Origin: Catellicoccus marimammalium
GTDB taxonomy: Bacteria; Bacillota; Bacilli; Lactobacillales; Catellicoccaceae
Assembly: GCF_965139335.1 (NCBI RefSeq)
Contig: NZ_CBCSEL010000001.1
DNA length: 64,000 bases
Reading direction: 5' to 3' (one strand)
A program made the translations under genes and the position numbers. Each line of letters begins with the position of its first letter. Within the stretch, counting starts at the first letter, position 1. Below the pieces are notes generated by a model. It saw only the letters and a list, made by a program, of their open reading frames with translations, was not told the origin of the DNA and did no database searches. Positions 26,409 to 34,350 of the stretch are shown here, in pieces.

Positions 26409-27266
26409 TTACTCCTCTTTCAAATAAATCCAACCATCTTTTTGGTAGACTTTTCCTTCTTTCAATAATTTTCCTAATGCTCGTTTAAATTGTCCTTTAC
26501 TAATAGCAAATTGTTTTTGAATTTCCTCTGGGGTAGAGCGGTCACTAAAAGGAAGAGCTCCTAATGGAGATTGCTCTAAAAAAGTCATAATCATTGCCGC
26601 ATCTGGTGCAATTACTTCGTGCGCCCTTGGTTTTAAACTTAAATTTAAAACACCATCAGGACGAACACCAATTACTCGAGCAGAAACTCTTTCTCCTAAT
26701 CTTGGCTCTACATAGCGCTCACTTGGATGAATAAATCCTAATTGATATTGTGTAGTTAAGACGTAAGTTCCTACCAATTTAGGTTGTACTACAATGGCCT
26801 CTACATTTTGATTATGTTCTTCTTTTGTACCACGACGGGTTACAGAGCGAATGACATTTTCACTGGCTAATTTTCCCCATACACGCTCTTTTTCATCGAC
26901 TGTTAAAGAAATCATCAAATGATCCCCTTCTTTAGGCCATAATTGAGTTAATGCTGGTAAATCATCACAAGATACAACAATATCTTTATCTGGTAAGCCA
27001 ATATTAACAAAGACTCCTAGATCTTTACGTACTTTTGTTACCACACCAAAGGCATAATGCTTTTGACGGATACGAGGGATTTTTGTCGTCATTTTTAATT
27101 GACCTTTTTGGTTACGGTAAACAAATCCCTCTACATGATCTCCTAAACGATGTTCCCCTTCATTTTTACTTAATTGATAAGTAATTCCTTTTTTTTGAAC
27201 AAAATAATCTTTTTCATTTTCATCGGTAACCATTCCGACAATTACAGTCGCAATCTCTGTATTCAA
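26409..27266 (-). CDS. cvfB: CvfB-type S1 RNA-binding protein
   Basis: A 285-residue protein with three S1-like beta-barrel regions (about 5-60, 70-135 and 150-215) and a C-terminal winged helix (about 225-285), as in CvfB/YitL. In staphylococci CvfB affects virulence gene expression; in other genera the role is less clear. The start is TTG, with AAGGAG seven bases upstream. It is the first gene of the run cvfB-fur-xerD-scpA-scpB-rluB. Confidence 0.85.
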   Translation of the reverse strand: MNTEIATVIVGMVTDENEKDYFVQKKGITYQLSKNEGEHRLGDHVEGFVYRNQKGQLKMTTKIPRIRQKHYAFGVVTKVRKDLGVFVNIGLPDKDIVVSCDDLPALTQLWPKEGDHLMISLTVDEKERVWGKLASENVIRSVTRRGTKEEHNQNVEAIVVQPKLVGTYVLTTQYQLGFIHPSERYVEPRLGERVSARVIGVRPDGVLNLSLKPRAHEVIAPDAAMIMTFLEQSPLGALPFSDRSTPEEIQKQFAISKGQFKRALGKLLKEGKVYQKDGWIYLKEE

Positions 27267-27324
27267 TATGCTTTCTCCTTCGATTTTATCTTCTTTTTAT
27301 TTTATCATAATTTCCGCTTGCCCT

Positions 27325-27342
27325 CCATGTTCGAATCCATGG
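27325..27342. promoter_or_regulatory. Operator-like dyad upstream of cvfB
   Basis: CCATG-TTCGAATC-CATGG is a perfect 5-base dyad. Its core GGATTCGAA recurs in a second dyad at 27729-27755 on the other side of the holin-like gene. Confidence 0.35.
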
Positions 27343-27367
27343 AAAAAGAGGAGTTGTCGCTCCTCTT
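27343..27367 (-). terminator. Terminator of the holin-like gene
   Basis: An eight-base stem AAGAGGAG/CTCCTCTT with a six-base loop that overlaps the stop codon, followed by a short T run on the minus strand. Confidence 0.7.
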
Positions 27368-27707
27368 ATATCATATTATTCTTAATTACTACTCCATTAA
27401 CTAAGCTTAAAACAAAAGCGGTCAATAAGGCAGACCAAAAACTAGAAAATTGGATACCACTTACAAAGAAACTGGTTAATTCTAACATTCCAGCATTAAT
27501 AATAAAACTAAATAAACCAAAAGTAAGTAAGGTTAATGGTAGTGTTAAAAGGTTTAGGATGGGTGCAATAAACATATTTAAAAAAGCAAGCACAAAAGCA
27601 GCTAATATTGCATACCATAAACTTTCTACATGAACCATAGAGGGAAATAATACTGTCAATGAAATAAAAGTTAATACATTGACAATAATTCTTTGAATCA
27701 ATGACAT
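27366..27707 (-). CDS. Phage-holin family 4 / YvlD-like membrane protein
   Basis: A 113-residue very hydrophobic protein with four predicted helices (about 5-22, 30-55, 58-78, 85-108). It matches the small chromosomal YvlD family (named after mycobacteriophage holins) that is widespread in Firmicutes, where it is often linked to envelope stress responses; there is no phage gene nearby, so a lysis role is unlikely. AAAGGA lies eight bases before the ATG. Single-gene unit with its own terminator and flanked by two related dyads. Confidence 0.75.
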   Translation of the reverse strand: MSLIQRIIVNVLTFISLTVLFPSMVHVESLWYAILAAFVLAFLNMFIAPILNLLTLPLTLLTFGLFSFIINAGMLELTSFFVSGIQFSSFWSALLTAFVLSLVNGVVIKNNMI

Positions 27708-27728
27708 AGTATATCCTTTCTTTTCTTT

Positions 27729-27755
27729 CGATATGGATTCGAATTTATCATATCG
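27729..27755. promoter_or_regulatory. Operator-like dyad upstream of the holin-like gene
   Basis: CGATATG and CATATCG flank GATTCGAATTTAT. The 7-base arms are perfect, and the centre shares GGATTCGAA with the dyad at 27325-27342. Confidence 0.4.
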
Positions 27756-27790
27756 TTATCTTACTATAATTTTCTCCCTCTGTCTAAAAA

Positions 27791-27823
27791 CAAAATAAAT
27801 AAGAGGGGAAAACCCCTCTTATT
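27791..27823 (-). terminator. Terminator of hpf
   Basis: An 11-base stem AATAAGAGGGG/CCCCTCTTATT with a four-base loop and T-rich tail on the minus strand, two bases after the hpf stop. Confidence 0.9.
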
Positions 27824-27825
27824 TT

Positions 27826-28395
27826 TTATTCTTCTGTTGTAATTAGCCCATATTTTTTATCTTTACGACGATATACGATGCTTACTCCACCGTGATCTAC
27901 ATCTTCAAAGATAAAGAAATCGTGACCTAACATATTCATTTGCAAAATTGCTTCTTCACTATCCATTGGTTTTACATTGACATGTTTTGTACGAACAATA
28001 TCAAATTGTTTTTCTTCTTCCCATTCATCAGCTTCTTCTTGGGCAGCTAATACTTCTAAGTTATGTAAATGTTCAGAAAATTTCTCTTTTTCACGCATTT
28101 TGCGGTTAATTTTTGTTTTATATTTGCGTAATTGACGTTCTAGTTTATCTACTACTAAATCAATTCCACTATATAAATCAGGATTCATTTCCTCTGCACG
28201 TAGAGTTAAATAAGGTAATGGTAACGTTACTTCAATTTTTGTAGAACGTTCAGGATACACACGAAGATTTACATGTGCTGTTGCTTCTGGAACTTGATTA
28301 AAATAACGAGTTAATTTATCAATTTTCTTTTCCACATAAGCACGAATTGCATCTGTAACTTCAATATTTTCTCCACGAATGACATATTTAAACAT
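27826..28395 (-). CDS. hpf: Ribosome hibernation promoting factor, long form
   Basis: A 189-residue protein. The N-terminal HPF/YfiA domain (about 1-105) has the beta-alpha fold with a basic helix (RQLRKYKTKINRKMREK); the C-terminal dimerisation domain (about 128-185) has NMLGHDFFIFEDVDHGGVS. The long form pairs two 70S ribosomes into inactive 100S dimers in stationary phase. It is placed away from secA, although the two are neighbours in many Firmicutes. It has its own promoter and terminator, and AGGGAG nine bases before the ATG. Confidence 0.95.
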   Translation of the reverse strand: MFKYVIRGENIEVTDAIRAYVEKKIDKLTRYFNQVPEATAHVNLRVYPERSTKIEVTLPLPYLTLRAEEMNPDLYSGIDLVVDKLERQLRKYKTKINRKMREKEKFSEHLHNLEVLAAQEEADEWEEEKQFDIVRTKHVNVKPMDSEEAILQMNMLGHDFFIFEDVDHGGVSIVYRRKDKKYGLITTEE

Positions 28396-28457
28396 ACACC
28401 AAAACTCCCTTCAATGGATAGAATAGAAAGAGTTGTAACCCCTTTCTTTCTACCTTC

Positions 28458-28486
28458 ATTATAGAAAATTATGACATAAACCTCAA
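28458..28486 (-). promoter_or_regulatory. hpf promoter
   Basis: The minus strand has TTGAGG, exactly 17 bases, then TATAAT, leaving a leader of about 55 bases before hpf. It is 39 bases after the comFC stop codon as read along the minus strand. Confidence 0.65.
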
Positions 28487-28496
28487 ATAATTTGTC

Positions 28497-29171
28497 TTAT
28501 GCTCGCCATAAAGAAAAACTAACTACTTCCTTGGCTCCCCCTTTTTGTAAACAATCATAACCATAAGTAATCGTACGTCCAGTAGTATAAATATCATCCA
28601 CAAGACAAATTTTTTTATCTTTCACGACACTACCCTCTTTTAAAGCAAACATATATGGAGTTTTTAAACGTTCCGCTTTATTTTTTAATCCCTGTGTTTC
28701 TTCATGGATTTTTTCTAAAAAAGAACAATAAGAAAGATGACTAAATTCTAATAATCCTTCTACTTGAGAAAAACCACGTTGTTCTCGTTTTGCTTTTGTT
28801 AAAGGAATCGGACATAAAATAAATCCTTCTTTTTGGTAGGAATGTAATGCAATATAGATTTCTTTTTGAAAACAATGACGCAAGGAATACTCACCTTTAA
28901 TCTTATAACGTTCCATAAATTCTCTTCCCCAGTCATCATAGTAATAAAGAGAGTGATGTTGTAAGTGATATTGCTCCCGCCAAAGTTCGCATTCTTGACA
29001 GGGCACCTCTCGATGTCCACAATATGGGCAACGTTCTTCTTTTGCATCTACTTTCTGCAATGCTTGAGAACAATTAGGACATAACGAAGCTTGTCCTAAA
29101 AAAGGATGGAACAGTAAGTCTTTTATTGAATAACTAGGATGATACTCTTGTTTACAAAATAGACATTTCAT
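28497..29171 (-). CDS. comFC: Competence protein ComFC, phosphoribosyltransferase-like
   Basis: A 224-residue protein needed for DNA uptake in naturally competent relatives. The N-terminus carries four cysteine pairs (CLFC, CPNC, CPYC, CQEC, within residues 3-65), a zinc-binding region, and the C-terminal PRTase domain has the PRPP loop CLVDDIYTTGRT near residue 187. It overlaps comFA by 20 bases. A comFA-comFC operon is normal; its presence does not prove competence. Confidence 0.92.
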   Translation of the reverse strand: MKCLFCKQEYHPSYSIKDLLFHPFLGQASLCPNCSQALQKVDAKEERCPYCGHREVPCQECELWREQYHLQHHSLYYYDDWGREFMERYKIKGEYSLRHCFQKEIYIALHSYQKEGFILCPIPLTKAKREQRGFSQVEGLLEFSHLSYCSFLEKIHEETQGLKNKAERLKTPYMFALKEGSVVKDKKICLVDDIYTTGRTITYGYDCLQKGGAKEVVSFSLWRA

Positions 29172-30477
29172 GTTTTAATTTCTCTCCTTTCTTATTATTA
29201 TCCATAATTTCCTTTTTCGCTTTTTGCATTGCTATGGTTTCCCCTTCTGACCAAAAGATAACCTTTCCTGTAGCAAAATCTTTTTTCCTTCCTGCACGTC
29301 CTGCAATTTGCACTAACACTTCTCTTTTAAAATTAGGATGCTCTGCATGCATGACCCAAACATCGATGTTGGAAAAAGTTACTCCGCGTTCTAAAATCAT
29401 TGTCGTTAATAAAAGATCATACTTTTCTTGGTAAAAGTCTTGAATTTTTTCTCCTCGCTGTTGATCTTTACTATGAACACAAGCAATCTTTAAATTAGGA
29501 AAACACTTTTCCCAAGTCAAAAATTCTGCTTCTAGTTGATAAATACTAGGATAAAAAACTAAAACCCGTCGTGTAGTCTTCTTTAATTGATCTTTGATTT
29601 TCTTTTTATAATACCACTTTTGCCATCCTTTTTTAGGGAAAAATATAAATTGAGGAACAGGTAAGGGTTGTAGATGATAACGTAATGGAAGATGGCATTT
29701 TGGATAAGTGCTCAATTCTTGATTCATCGTGGCCGTCATAAAAAGAATTTTCCCATCGGGTTGACAAGCATGGTCTACCATTGCATGTAGCAAAGTATTA
29801 TTAGCAAAAGGAAAAGCATCTGCTTCATCTACAATAATCAAATCAAAAGCTTGATAAAAATGTATACATTGGGGAATGGAACAAACTACAAACTCACTAA
29901 GAAAATAATCATGGCATTCGCCATATAAAATAGGAATAGGAATCATTGGAAAAGCTGCGGAAAAACGTTGATATAATTCTTTAATTACATCCACTCGTGG
30001 TGAAACATAAGCAATTCGTTTTCCTCTTTGTAATTCTTGTTCTAAAAGGAGAAATAACATTTCTGTTTTCCCAGCTCCAGTAACCGCAAATAAAACCATT
30101 CGTTCCTCTTTTTGATAAAGTCTCAATAAGTCATTGGCTGTCTTTTGTTGATAAGGAGAAAGCGATCCTTGCCAAGCACAAGAAATCTGTAATTGTTGCT
30201 TTTTATTTTTAGGAAAAGGACAACGTAGAATTTGATCTTGATTCGTTATTCTTCCATAAGAAATACAATGTGGACAATAGAATTTTCCATTGGGTAACGT
30301 TGCTTCTTCTTTATTTGTCCATTGATGACAAAAATGACAATAGATTTTATTCTCTTTTATTTCTAGTGCTGGAATCTGTTCTACTGCATAATAATAAGGA
30401 TAAAAGACCTTTTTTCTTGTTAAAATAAATCTTCTCTTTTCTTTTGTTGGCTCTTTTTTCCATTGATGACCTAACAT
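29152..30477 (-). CDS. comFA: Competence helicase ComFA
   Basis: A 441-residue SF2 ATPase thought to pull single-stranded DNA through ComEC. An N-terminal four-cysteine zinc finger (CHFC and CPHC, about 47-80) precedes Walker A (AVTGAGKTE near residue 130), the DEAD box (IIVDEADAF near 215) and motif VI (QIAGRAGRK near 385). It is complete, so the competence uptake motor appears functional. The ribosome site GGAGGG is buried in a hairpin that starts one base after ATG (see 30478-30519). Confidence 0.93.
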   Translation of the reverse strand: MLGHQWKKEPTKEKRRFILTRKKVFYPYYYAVEQIPALEIKENKIYCHFCHQWTNKEEATLPNGKFYCPHCISYGRITNQDQILRCPFPKNKKQQLQISCAWQGSLSPYQQKTANDLLRLYQKEERMVLFAVTGAGKTEMLFLLLEQELQRGKRIAYVSPRVDVIKELYQRFSAAFPMIPIPILYGECHDYFLSEFVVCSIPQCIHFYQAFDLIIVDEADAFPFANNTLLHAMVDHACQPDGKILFMTATMNQELSTYPKCHLPLRYHLQPLPVPQFIFFPKKGWQKWYYKKKIKDQLKKTTRRVLVFYPSIYQLEAEFLTWEKCFPNLKIACVHSKDQQRGEKIQDFYQEKYDLLLTTMILERGVTFSNIDVWVMHAEHPNFKREVLVQIAGRAGRKKDFATGKVIFWSEGETIAMQKAKKEIMDNNKKGEKLKHEMSIL

Positions 30478-30519
30478 AAAAATCCCTCCACTCTTCTATA
30501 CGAAAGTAAAGGGATTTTT
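30478..30519 (-). promoter_or_regulatory. Hairpin covering the comFA ribosome site (or yigZ terminator)
   Basis: AAAAATCCCT pairs perfectly with AGGGATTTTT on the minus strand over a 22-base loop, ending right before the comFA ATG. The 3' arm contains most of the ribosome site and a T run, so it could stop transcription of yigZ, block comFA translation, or both. TTCGTATA in the loop matches 6 of 8 bases of the streptococcal competence (ComX) box. Confidence 0.5.
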
Positions 30520-30523
30520 GTTT

Positions 30524-31159
30524 TTAAAGAAGAGGAGGTGAAACAGGAACTTCGATTTCTTGAACTTCTCCCCAACAAAGACGAATTTTTGAAGCAAAAC
30601 GTTCTTCAATAGATTGACAAAAGTTTTCTTCTTCTTCGACATCAATCATTAAATGAGTAGAAACCTCTGTTGTATAAGTAGTATCTACAATTACATATTG
30701 ATTTTGAGATAAATAATATTGCAAAGAATCAATCAAAGCATACTCATAAGATAGTGTTACCTCTTTTTGCCATTTTTTCTCAACAATAATCGCCTGTTCT
30801 AATGCTTCTTTTGTTGCTTGGCAATAAGCACGAATCAATCCACCTTTTCCTAGTTTGATTCCCCCAAAGTAACGAACAACAATGGCAACAATATTTGTCA
30901 GTTCTCCTTTTTGTAAAACTTCTAAAATAGGCATTCCCGCAGTACCTGCTGGTTCCCCATCATCATTACTTCTTTGAATTTCTTGTTTATCTCCTAAAAT
31001 AAAAGCACTACAATGATGATTTGCTTTCCATTCCTCTTTTTTATGTTTTTGAATATATTCTTTTGCTTCTTCTTCTGTTTGAACCGGATAAAGGTAACAA
31101 ATAAAACGAGAATGTTTAATTTCAATTTCCGCTTGAGCTGGTTTTTGTATACTGTACAT
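30524..31159 (-). CDS. yigZ: YigZ/IMPACT family protein
   Basis: A 211-residue protein of the UPF0029/IMPACT family. The N-terminal domain (about 1-120) has the signature NDDGEPAGTAGMPIL and RYFGGIKLGKGGL; the C-terminal ferredoxin-like domain covers about 130-205. The family is linked to translation or stress regulation but the bacterial role is unclear. It starts four bases after the GntR gene, with GGAG before the ATG, so both are co-transcribed. Confidence 0.88.
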   Translation of the reverse strand: MYSIQKPAQAEIEIKHSRFICYLYPVQTEEEAKEYIQKHKKEEWKANHHCSAFILGDKQEIQRSNDDGEPAGTAGMPILEVLQKGELTNIVAIVVRYFGGIKLGKGGLIRAYCQATKEALEQAIIVEKKWQKEVTLSYEYALIDSLQYYLSQNQYVIVDTTYTTEVSTHLMIDVEEEENFCQSIEERFASKIRLCWGEVQEIEVPVSPPLL

Positions 31160-31163
31160 CTAA

Positions 31164-31871
31164 CTATTTCTCCAATACAAATTCAAAACGATGGGCTGCA
31201 TATTTACTACGAACATATTCTAGTGGACGCCCATCTTTTAAAAAGGTAGTTTGTCTCAATTGTAAAATTGGCTCTCCAACTTTTAATTCTAAAAGATCCG
31301 CAATTTTATCTGAAGCTAAAGAAGCTGTAATATGTTGCACCGCTTTTCCAAGGCGTAAGTTCTCTTTTTTAGCTAACGTTGCATACAAAGAAGAACTAAT
31401 TTCTGTTTTATCTAAATTCATAATAAATTCGTAGGGAATACTTGTGGTCTCTACGCAAATCGGAATTTCATTCGCATAACGAATACGCTCCATACGAACA
31501 ATTTTATCTTCACCATCAATCTGAAGCGCCTCTTGTTCTTGTAAATTTGGTTTGACCACTTTATAAAACACAGTTTTACTAGAAGGAATTTTTCCTTGAT
31601 TTTCAATAATCTCTGTAAAACTTGTAATTCCAGACATTTTTTCTTGTACTTTTTGGCTGGCGACATAAGTTCCTGAACCTACTTTACGTTCCAATATTCC
31701 TTCATCTGCTAAGGTTTGGATGGCTTGACGTAAAGTCATACGACTAACTGAAAATTGTTCCGCTAAAATTCTTTCCGCTGGCAAACGATCTCCTACTTGC
31801 CATTTCCCTTCTTCAATACATTGCTGAATCTGATCATGAATACGCATATAAATCGGTGTTGATTCTGACAT
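31164..31871 (-). CDS. GntR-family regulator, HutC/UTRA type
   Basis: A 235-residue repressor: winged helix (about 8-72, with LPAERILAEQFSVSRMTLRQAI) and a UTRA ligand-binding domain (about 85-232) ending REFEFVLEK-like. UTRA regulators often sense sugar phosphates such as GlcNAc-6-phosphate, but no sugar operon is adjacent, so the target is unknown. The start is the ATG at 31871, with GGGGAG five bases upstream; the frame remains open to 31970 through the tRNA terminator, without a start signal. It sits only 34 bases after that terminator. Confidence 0.85.
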   Translation of the reverse strand: MSESTPIYMRIHDQIQQCIEEGKWQVGDRLPAERILAEQFSVSRMTLRQAIQTLADEGILERKVGSGTYVASQKVQEKMSGITSFTEIIENQGKIPSSKTVFYKVVKPNLQEQEALQIDGEDKIVRMERIRYANEIPICVETTSIPYEFIMNLDKTEISSSLYATLAKKENLRLGKAVQHITASLASDKIADLLELKVGEPILQLRQTTFLKDGRPLEYVRSKYAAHRFEFVLEK

Positions 31872-31904
31872 AATGCTCCCCTTCGATCCTCTCATTTTTT
31901 CTAC

Positions 31905-31935
31905 AAAAAAAATACACCCTCGAAACCAAGGATGT
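31905..31935 (-). terminator. Terminator of the tRNA cluster
   Basis: The minus strand forms ACATCCT/AGGGTGT (one G-U pair) with an eight-base loop, followed by eight Ts. Confidence 0.75.
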
Positions 31936-31941
31936 AGCAGA

Positions 31942-32013
31942 CTGGGGTAGCTGGATTCGAACCAACGCATGAGGGAGTCAAAGTCCCTTGCCTTACCGCT
32001 TGGCTATACCCCA
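31942..32013 (-). tRNA. tRNA-Gln (TTG), copy 2
   Basis: 72 bases, identical to the copy upstream. Acceptor TGGGGTA/TACCCCA with G as discriminator, anticodon loop CTTTGAC giving TTG (reads CAA), T arm GTTGG-TTCGAAT-CCAGC. CCA is not encoded. Confidence 0.97.
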
Positions 32014-32027
32014 AAATAAATTATAAA

Positions 32028-32099
32028 CTGGGGTAGCTGGATTCGAACCAACGCATGAGGGAGTCAAAGTCCCTTGCCTTACCGCTTGGCTATACCCCA
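32028..32099 (-). tRNA. tRNA-Gln (TTG), copy 1
   Basis: 72 bases; identical to the next copy. Anticodon loop CTTTGAC gives TTG. It is 14 bases from its duplicate and five from tRNA-Tyr. CCA is not encoded. Confidence 0.97.
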
Positions 32100-32104
32100 A
32101 TCAA

Positions 32105-32185
32105 TGGAGGAGAGTGGATTCGAACCACTGAACCCGAAGGAACGGATTTACAGTCCGTCGCGTTTAGCCACTTCGCTACTCCTCC
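32105..32185 (-). tRNA. tRNA-Tyr (GTA)
   Basis: 81 bases with the long variable arm of bacterial tRNA-Tyr. Acceptor GGAGGAG/CTCCTCC with A as discriminator, anticodon loop CTGTAAA giving GTA. First of the three-tRNA transcript; CCA is not encoded. Confidence 0.97.
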
Positions 32186-32216
32186 CTTTGTCCTGTCGTA
32201 TCAACCTGACTCCTAT

Positions 32217-32245
32217 ATAATAACTGTTATTTTATTATTTGGCAA
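32217..32245 (-). promoter_or_regulatory. Promoter of the tRNA cluster
   Basis: The minus strand has TTGCCA, 17 bases and TATTAT, about 32 bases before tRNA-Tyr: close to consensus, as expected for a stable RNA. Confidence 0.75.
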
Positions 32246-32276
32246 GACTTTTTTGTAATTTTTTTTGAAAAAAATT

Positions 32277-32510
32277 TTATTGATGTAAATTCCACTCTTT
32301 TAATAGGTATTCAATCCCATCTGAAAAATTACGAACACGCATTGTTGTTTTTTCTGGTTCAACAGTTACTTCAAAATTCCCATCTAAATCAACAATTGTT
32401 CCCATACATTTTTTTCCTAACCAAAATTCAGAAGCTGAATAATTTTTTCCATCACGTTGGATTGTTACTGATTTTTCCATTACTTCTAAATCTTTATTTT
32501 TTTTGCTCAT
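32277..32510 (-). CDS. DUF2969 family protein
   Basis: A 77-residue basic protein with GKNYSASEFWLGKKCMGTI in the middle, which matches the small DUF2969 family restricted to Lactobacillales. No function is known. It overlaps the end of yidD by 17 bases and is the last gene before the tRNA promoter. Confidence 0.75.
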   Translation of the reverse strand: MSKKNKDLEVMEKSVTIQRDGKNYSASEFWLGKKCMGTIVDLDGNFEVTVEPEKTTMRVRNFSDGIEYLLKEWNLHQ

Positions 32511-32802
32511 GTTTTAACTCCTCTTGAATATGTTCTTTTGTATATGGACCATGATAGCATTCATCATGATTACGAAAAATACTGAATTTTAAAGGCACGT
32601 AATCAATACCTCCTTTTATGAAAGGATGACAACGTAAAATTCTAGCAACTCCCATTATACCACCTTTTATCACTCCGTGCACTTGAATCGCGTCTACCAT
32701 ATATTGAGAACATGTTGGATAATAACGACAACGTCGAGGTAATCCAGGAGAAATATACTTTTGGTAAAAAAAGATTAATTTTAACACAATTTTTTTGAGC
32801 AT
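32494..32802 (-). CDS. yidD: Membrane protein insertion efficiency factor YidD
   Basis: A 102-residue protein with an N-terminal amphipathic helix and the family core FYQKYISPG, RYYPTCSQYMVDAI and LRCHPF. YidD assists YidC/Sec membrane insertion. The C-terminal 30 residues (charged, ending in HEQKK) extend beyond the shortest YidD forms. A terminator separates it from epuA. Confidence 0.92.
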   Translation of the reverse strand: MLKKIVLKLIFFYQKYISPGLPRRCRYYPTCSQYMVDAIQVHGVIKGGIMGVARILRCHPFIKGGIDYVPLKFSIFRNHDECYHGPYTKEHIQEELKHEQKK

Positions 32803-32819
32803 ATCTTCTCTTCCTTTCT

Positions 32820-32848
32820 AAAAGAAAAAGGAGAAGCTTAACTTCTCC
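32820..32848 (-). terminator. Terminator after epuA
   Basis: A seven-base stem GGAGAAG/CTTCTCC overlaps the epuA stop codon and is followed by TTTTTCTTTT on the minus strand. Confidence 0.8.
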
Positions 32849-33011
32849 AAAAATCAAAAATATGTTGCCAAGTATCCCATTGAAAGATTGAGGACCATGA
32901 TCCTTTTCCGACTACAACAAATCCTACAACCACTCCAATAAGAAATAAAAGAATGAAGATGACTAAAATAAGAAGTAGTCGTTGTAAAAAGCGTTTATTT
33001 CTTGTTTTCAT
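32838..33011 (-). CDS. epuA: EpuA-type small membrane protein (DNA-directed RNA polymerase subunit beta family)
   Basis: A 57-residue protein starting MKTRNKRFLQRLL, with one strong transmembrane helix (about 12-34) and the tail GKGSWSSIFQWDTWQHIF. The short basic start, single helix and GKGS-W tail, together with the place right after murA, identify the EpuA family; databases often name it RNA polymerase subunit beta for historical reasons. The start is 12 bases after murA. Confidence 0.75.
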   Translation of the reverse strand: MKTRNKRFLQRLLLILVIFILLFLIGVVVGFVVVGKGSWSSIFQWDTWQHIFDFWRS

Positions 33012-33022
33012 TGGTCAACCTT

Positions 33023-34294
33023 TTATTTTTCGTCTGGATTCACGCGTTCGATATCTGCTCCTAGATCTTTTAATTTATTATGGAAATCATAGTAACCACG
33101 ATCTAAAAATTCTAAGTGTGTTACTTTTGTTTCTCCTTCTGCGCATAATCCTAATAAAATCAAAGCTGCTGCTGCACGTAAGTCCGTAGCTTCAACTTCT
33201 GTTCCTTGTAATGGATTTCCTCCATCAATATGAGCAACATTTCCATCGATAGTAAATTGTGCGCCCATACGTGCCATTTGTGTTAAATGTTGGAAACGAT
33301 TTTCAAACACAGTTTCAGTAATTTTACTTGGACCTTCTGCAATTAATTGAATAGCAGACATTTGTGCTTGCATATCTGTTGGGAAACCTGGATGTGGCAT
33401 GGTTTGGATCGTTGTTCCTTCTAATTTTTCTGGACCAATAACACGAACTCCTTGTTCTTCTTGTTCAATCGTAGCACCCATCTCTTTTAATTTAGAAATT
33501 AATGGAACGTTATGTTCAACAATCGCATCTTCAATTAATACATTTCCTTTTGTCATTGCAGCTGCAATCATGAAAGTACCTGCTTCAATACGGTCTTGAA
33601 CGACATTATATTCTACGCCATGTAAAGAAGATACCCCAGTTACACGAATCGTATCTGTTCCTGCTCCACGCACTTTTGCACCCATTTTATTTAATAAGTT
33701 TGCTAAATCAACGATTTCTGGCTCACGAGCAGCATTTTCTAAAATTGTTTCTCCTTCTGCTAAAACGGCAGCCATTAAAATATTTTGCGTAGCTCCAACA
33801 CTTGGGAAATCTAAGTAAATATGTGCTCCATGTAAATGATCAGCTTTCGCTTCAATATAACCCGCTGTTTGAGTAATTGTTGCTCCTAAAGCTTCAAATC
33901 CTTTTAAGTGTAAGTCGATTGGACGTTTACCAATTGCACAACCTCCTGGCATTGCTACTTTAGCATGACCATTACGTGCTAATAAAGAACCCATAACAAC
34001 AATAGAAGCACGCATTTGACTAACATATTCATATGGAGTTTCTACTAATAATTGTTTAGTAGCATCAATGACCATAGTATTTTCTTCACGATCAAATTCA
34101 ATATCTACATTTAAAGCACGAATAATTTGTTCCATAATTAGAACATCAGACAAGATAGGAACATTATGTAAAATTGTTTTTCCTTCAGAAGCTAACAATG
34201 TTGCTGCCAAAATGGGAAGAACTGCATTTTTAGCTCCTTCAATTTTTACGTTACCTTCTAATGGATGTCCTCCGCGCACTAAAATATATTCCAT
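33023..34294 (-). CDS. murA: UDP-N-acetylglucosamine 1-carboxyvinyltransferase
   Basis: A 423-residue enzyme of the first committed step of peptidoglycan synthesis: PEP + UDP-GlcNAc. The catalytic Cys119 is in PGGCAIGKRP, so it should be fosfomycin-sensitive at this residue; Lys22 and Asn23 of GAKNAVLPI are also present. GAAGGAG lies eight bases before the ATG at 34294 (MEYILVRGG); a start at 34333 is less likely. It follows the DUF1146 gene after the atp operon, the usual bacillus/enterococcus order. Confidence 0.95.
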   Translation of the reverse strand: MEYILVRGGHPLEGNVKIEGAKNAVLPILAATLLASEGKTILHNVPILSDVLIMEQIIRALNVDIEFDREENTMVIDATKQLLVETPYEYVSQMRASIVVMGSLLARNGHAKVAMPGGCAIGKRPIDLHLKGFEALGATITQTAGYIEAKADHLHGAHIYLDFPSVGATQNILMAAVLAEGETILENAAREPEIVDLANLLNKMGAKVRGAGTDTIRVTGVSSLHGVEYNVVQDRIEAGTFMIAAAMTKGNVLIEDAIVEHNVPLISKLKEMGATIEQEEQGVRVIGPEKLEGTTIQTMPHPGFPTDMQAQMSAIQLIAEGPSKITETVFENRFQHLTQMARMGAQFTIDGNVAHIDGGNPLQGTEVEATDLRAAAALILLGLCAEGETKVTHLEFLDRGYYDFHNKLKDLGADIERVNPDEK

Positions 34295-34350
34295 CTTCAT
34301 AACTCCTTCTAGACGATCTTTTTTCATTTCCATTTATCTTATTTCATTTT

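Noticed and set aside
27366..27707. Holin-like gene as a prophage remnant
   Set aside because: The YvlD-type family is chromosomal and no phage gene lies nearby.
32055..32258. Plus-strand open frame across the tRNA genes
   Set aside because: It reads through tRNA-Gln and tRNA-Tyr antisense; no ribosome site.
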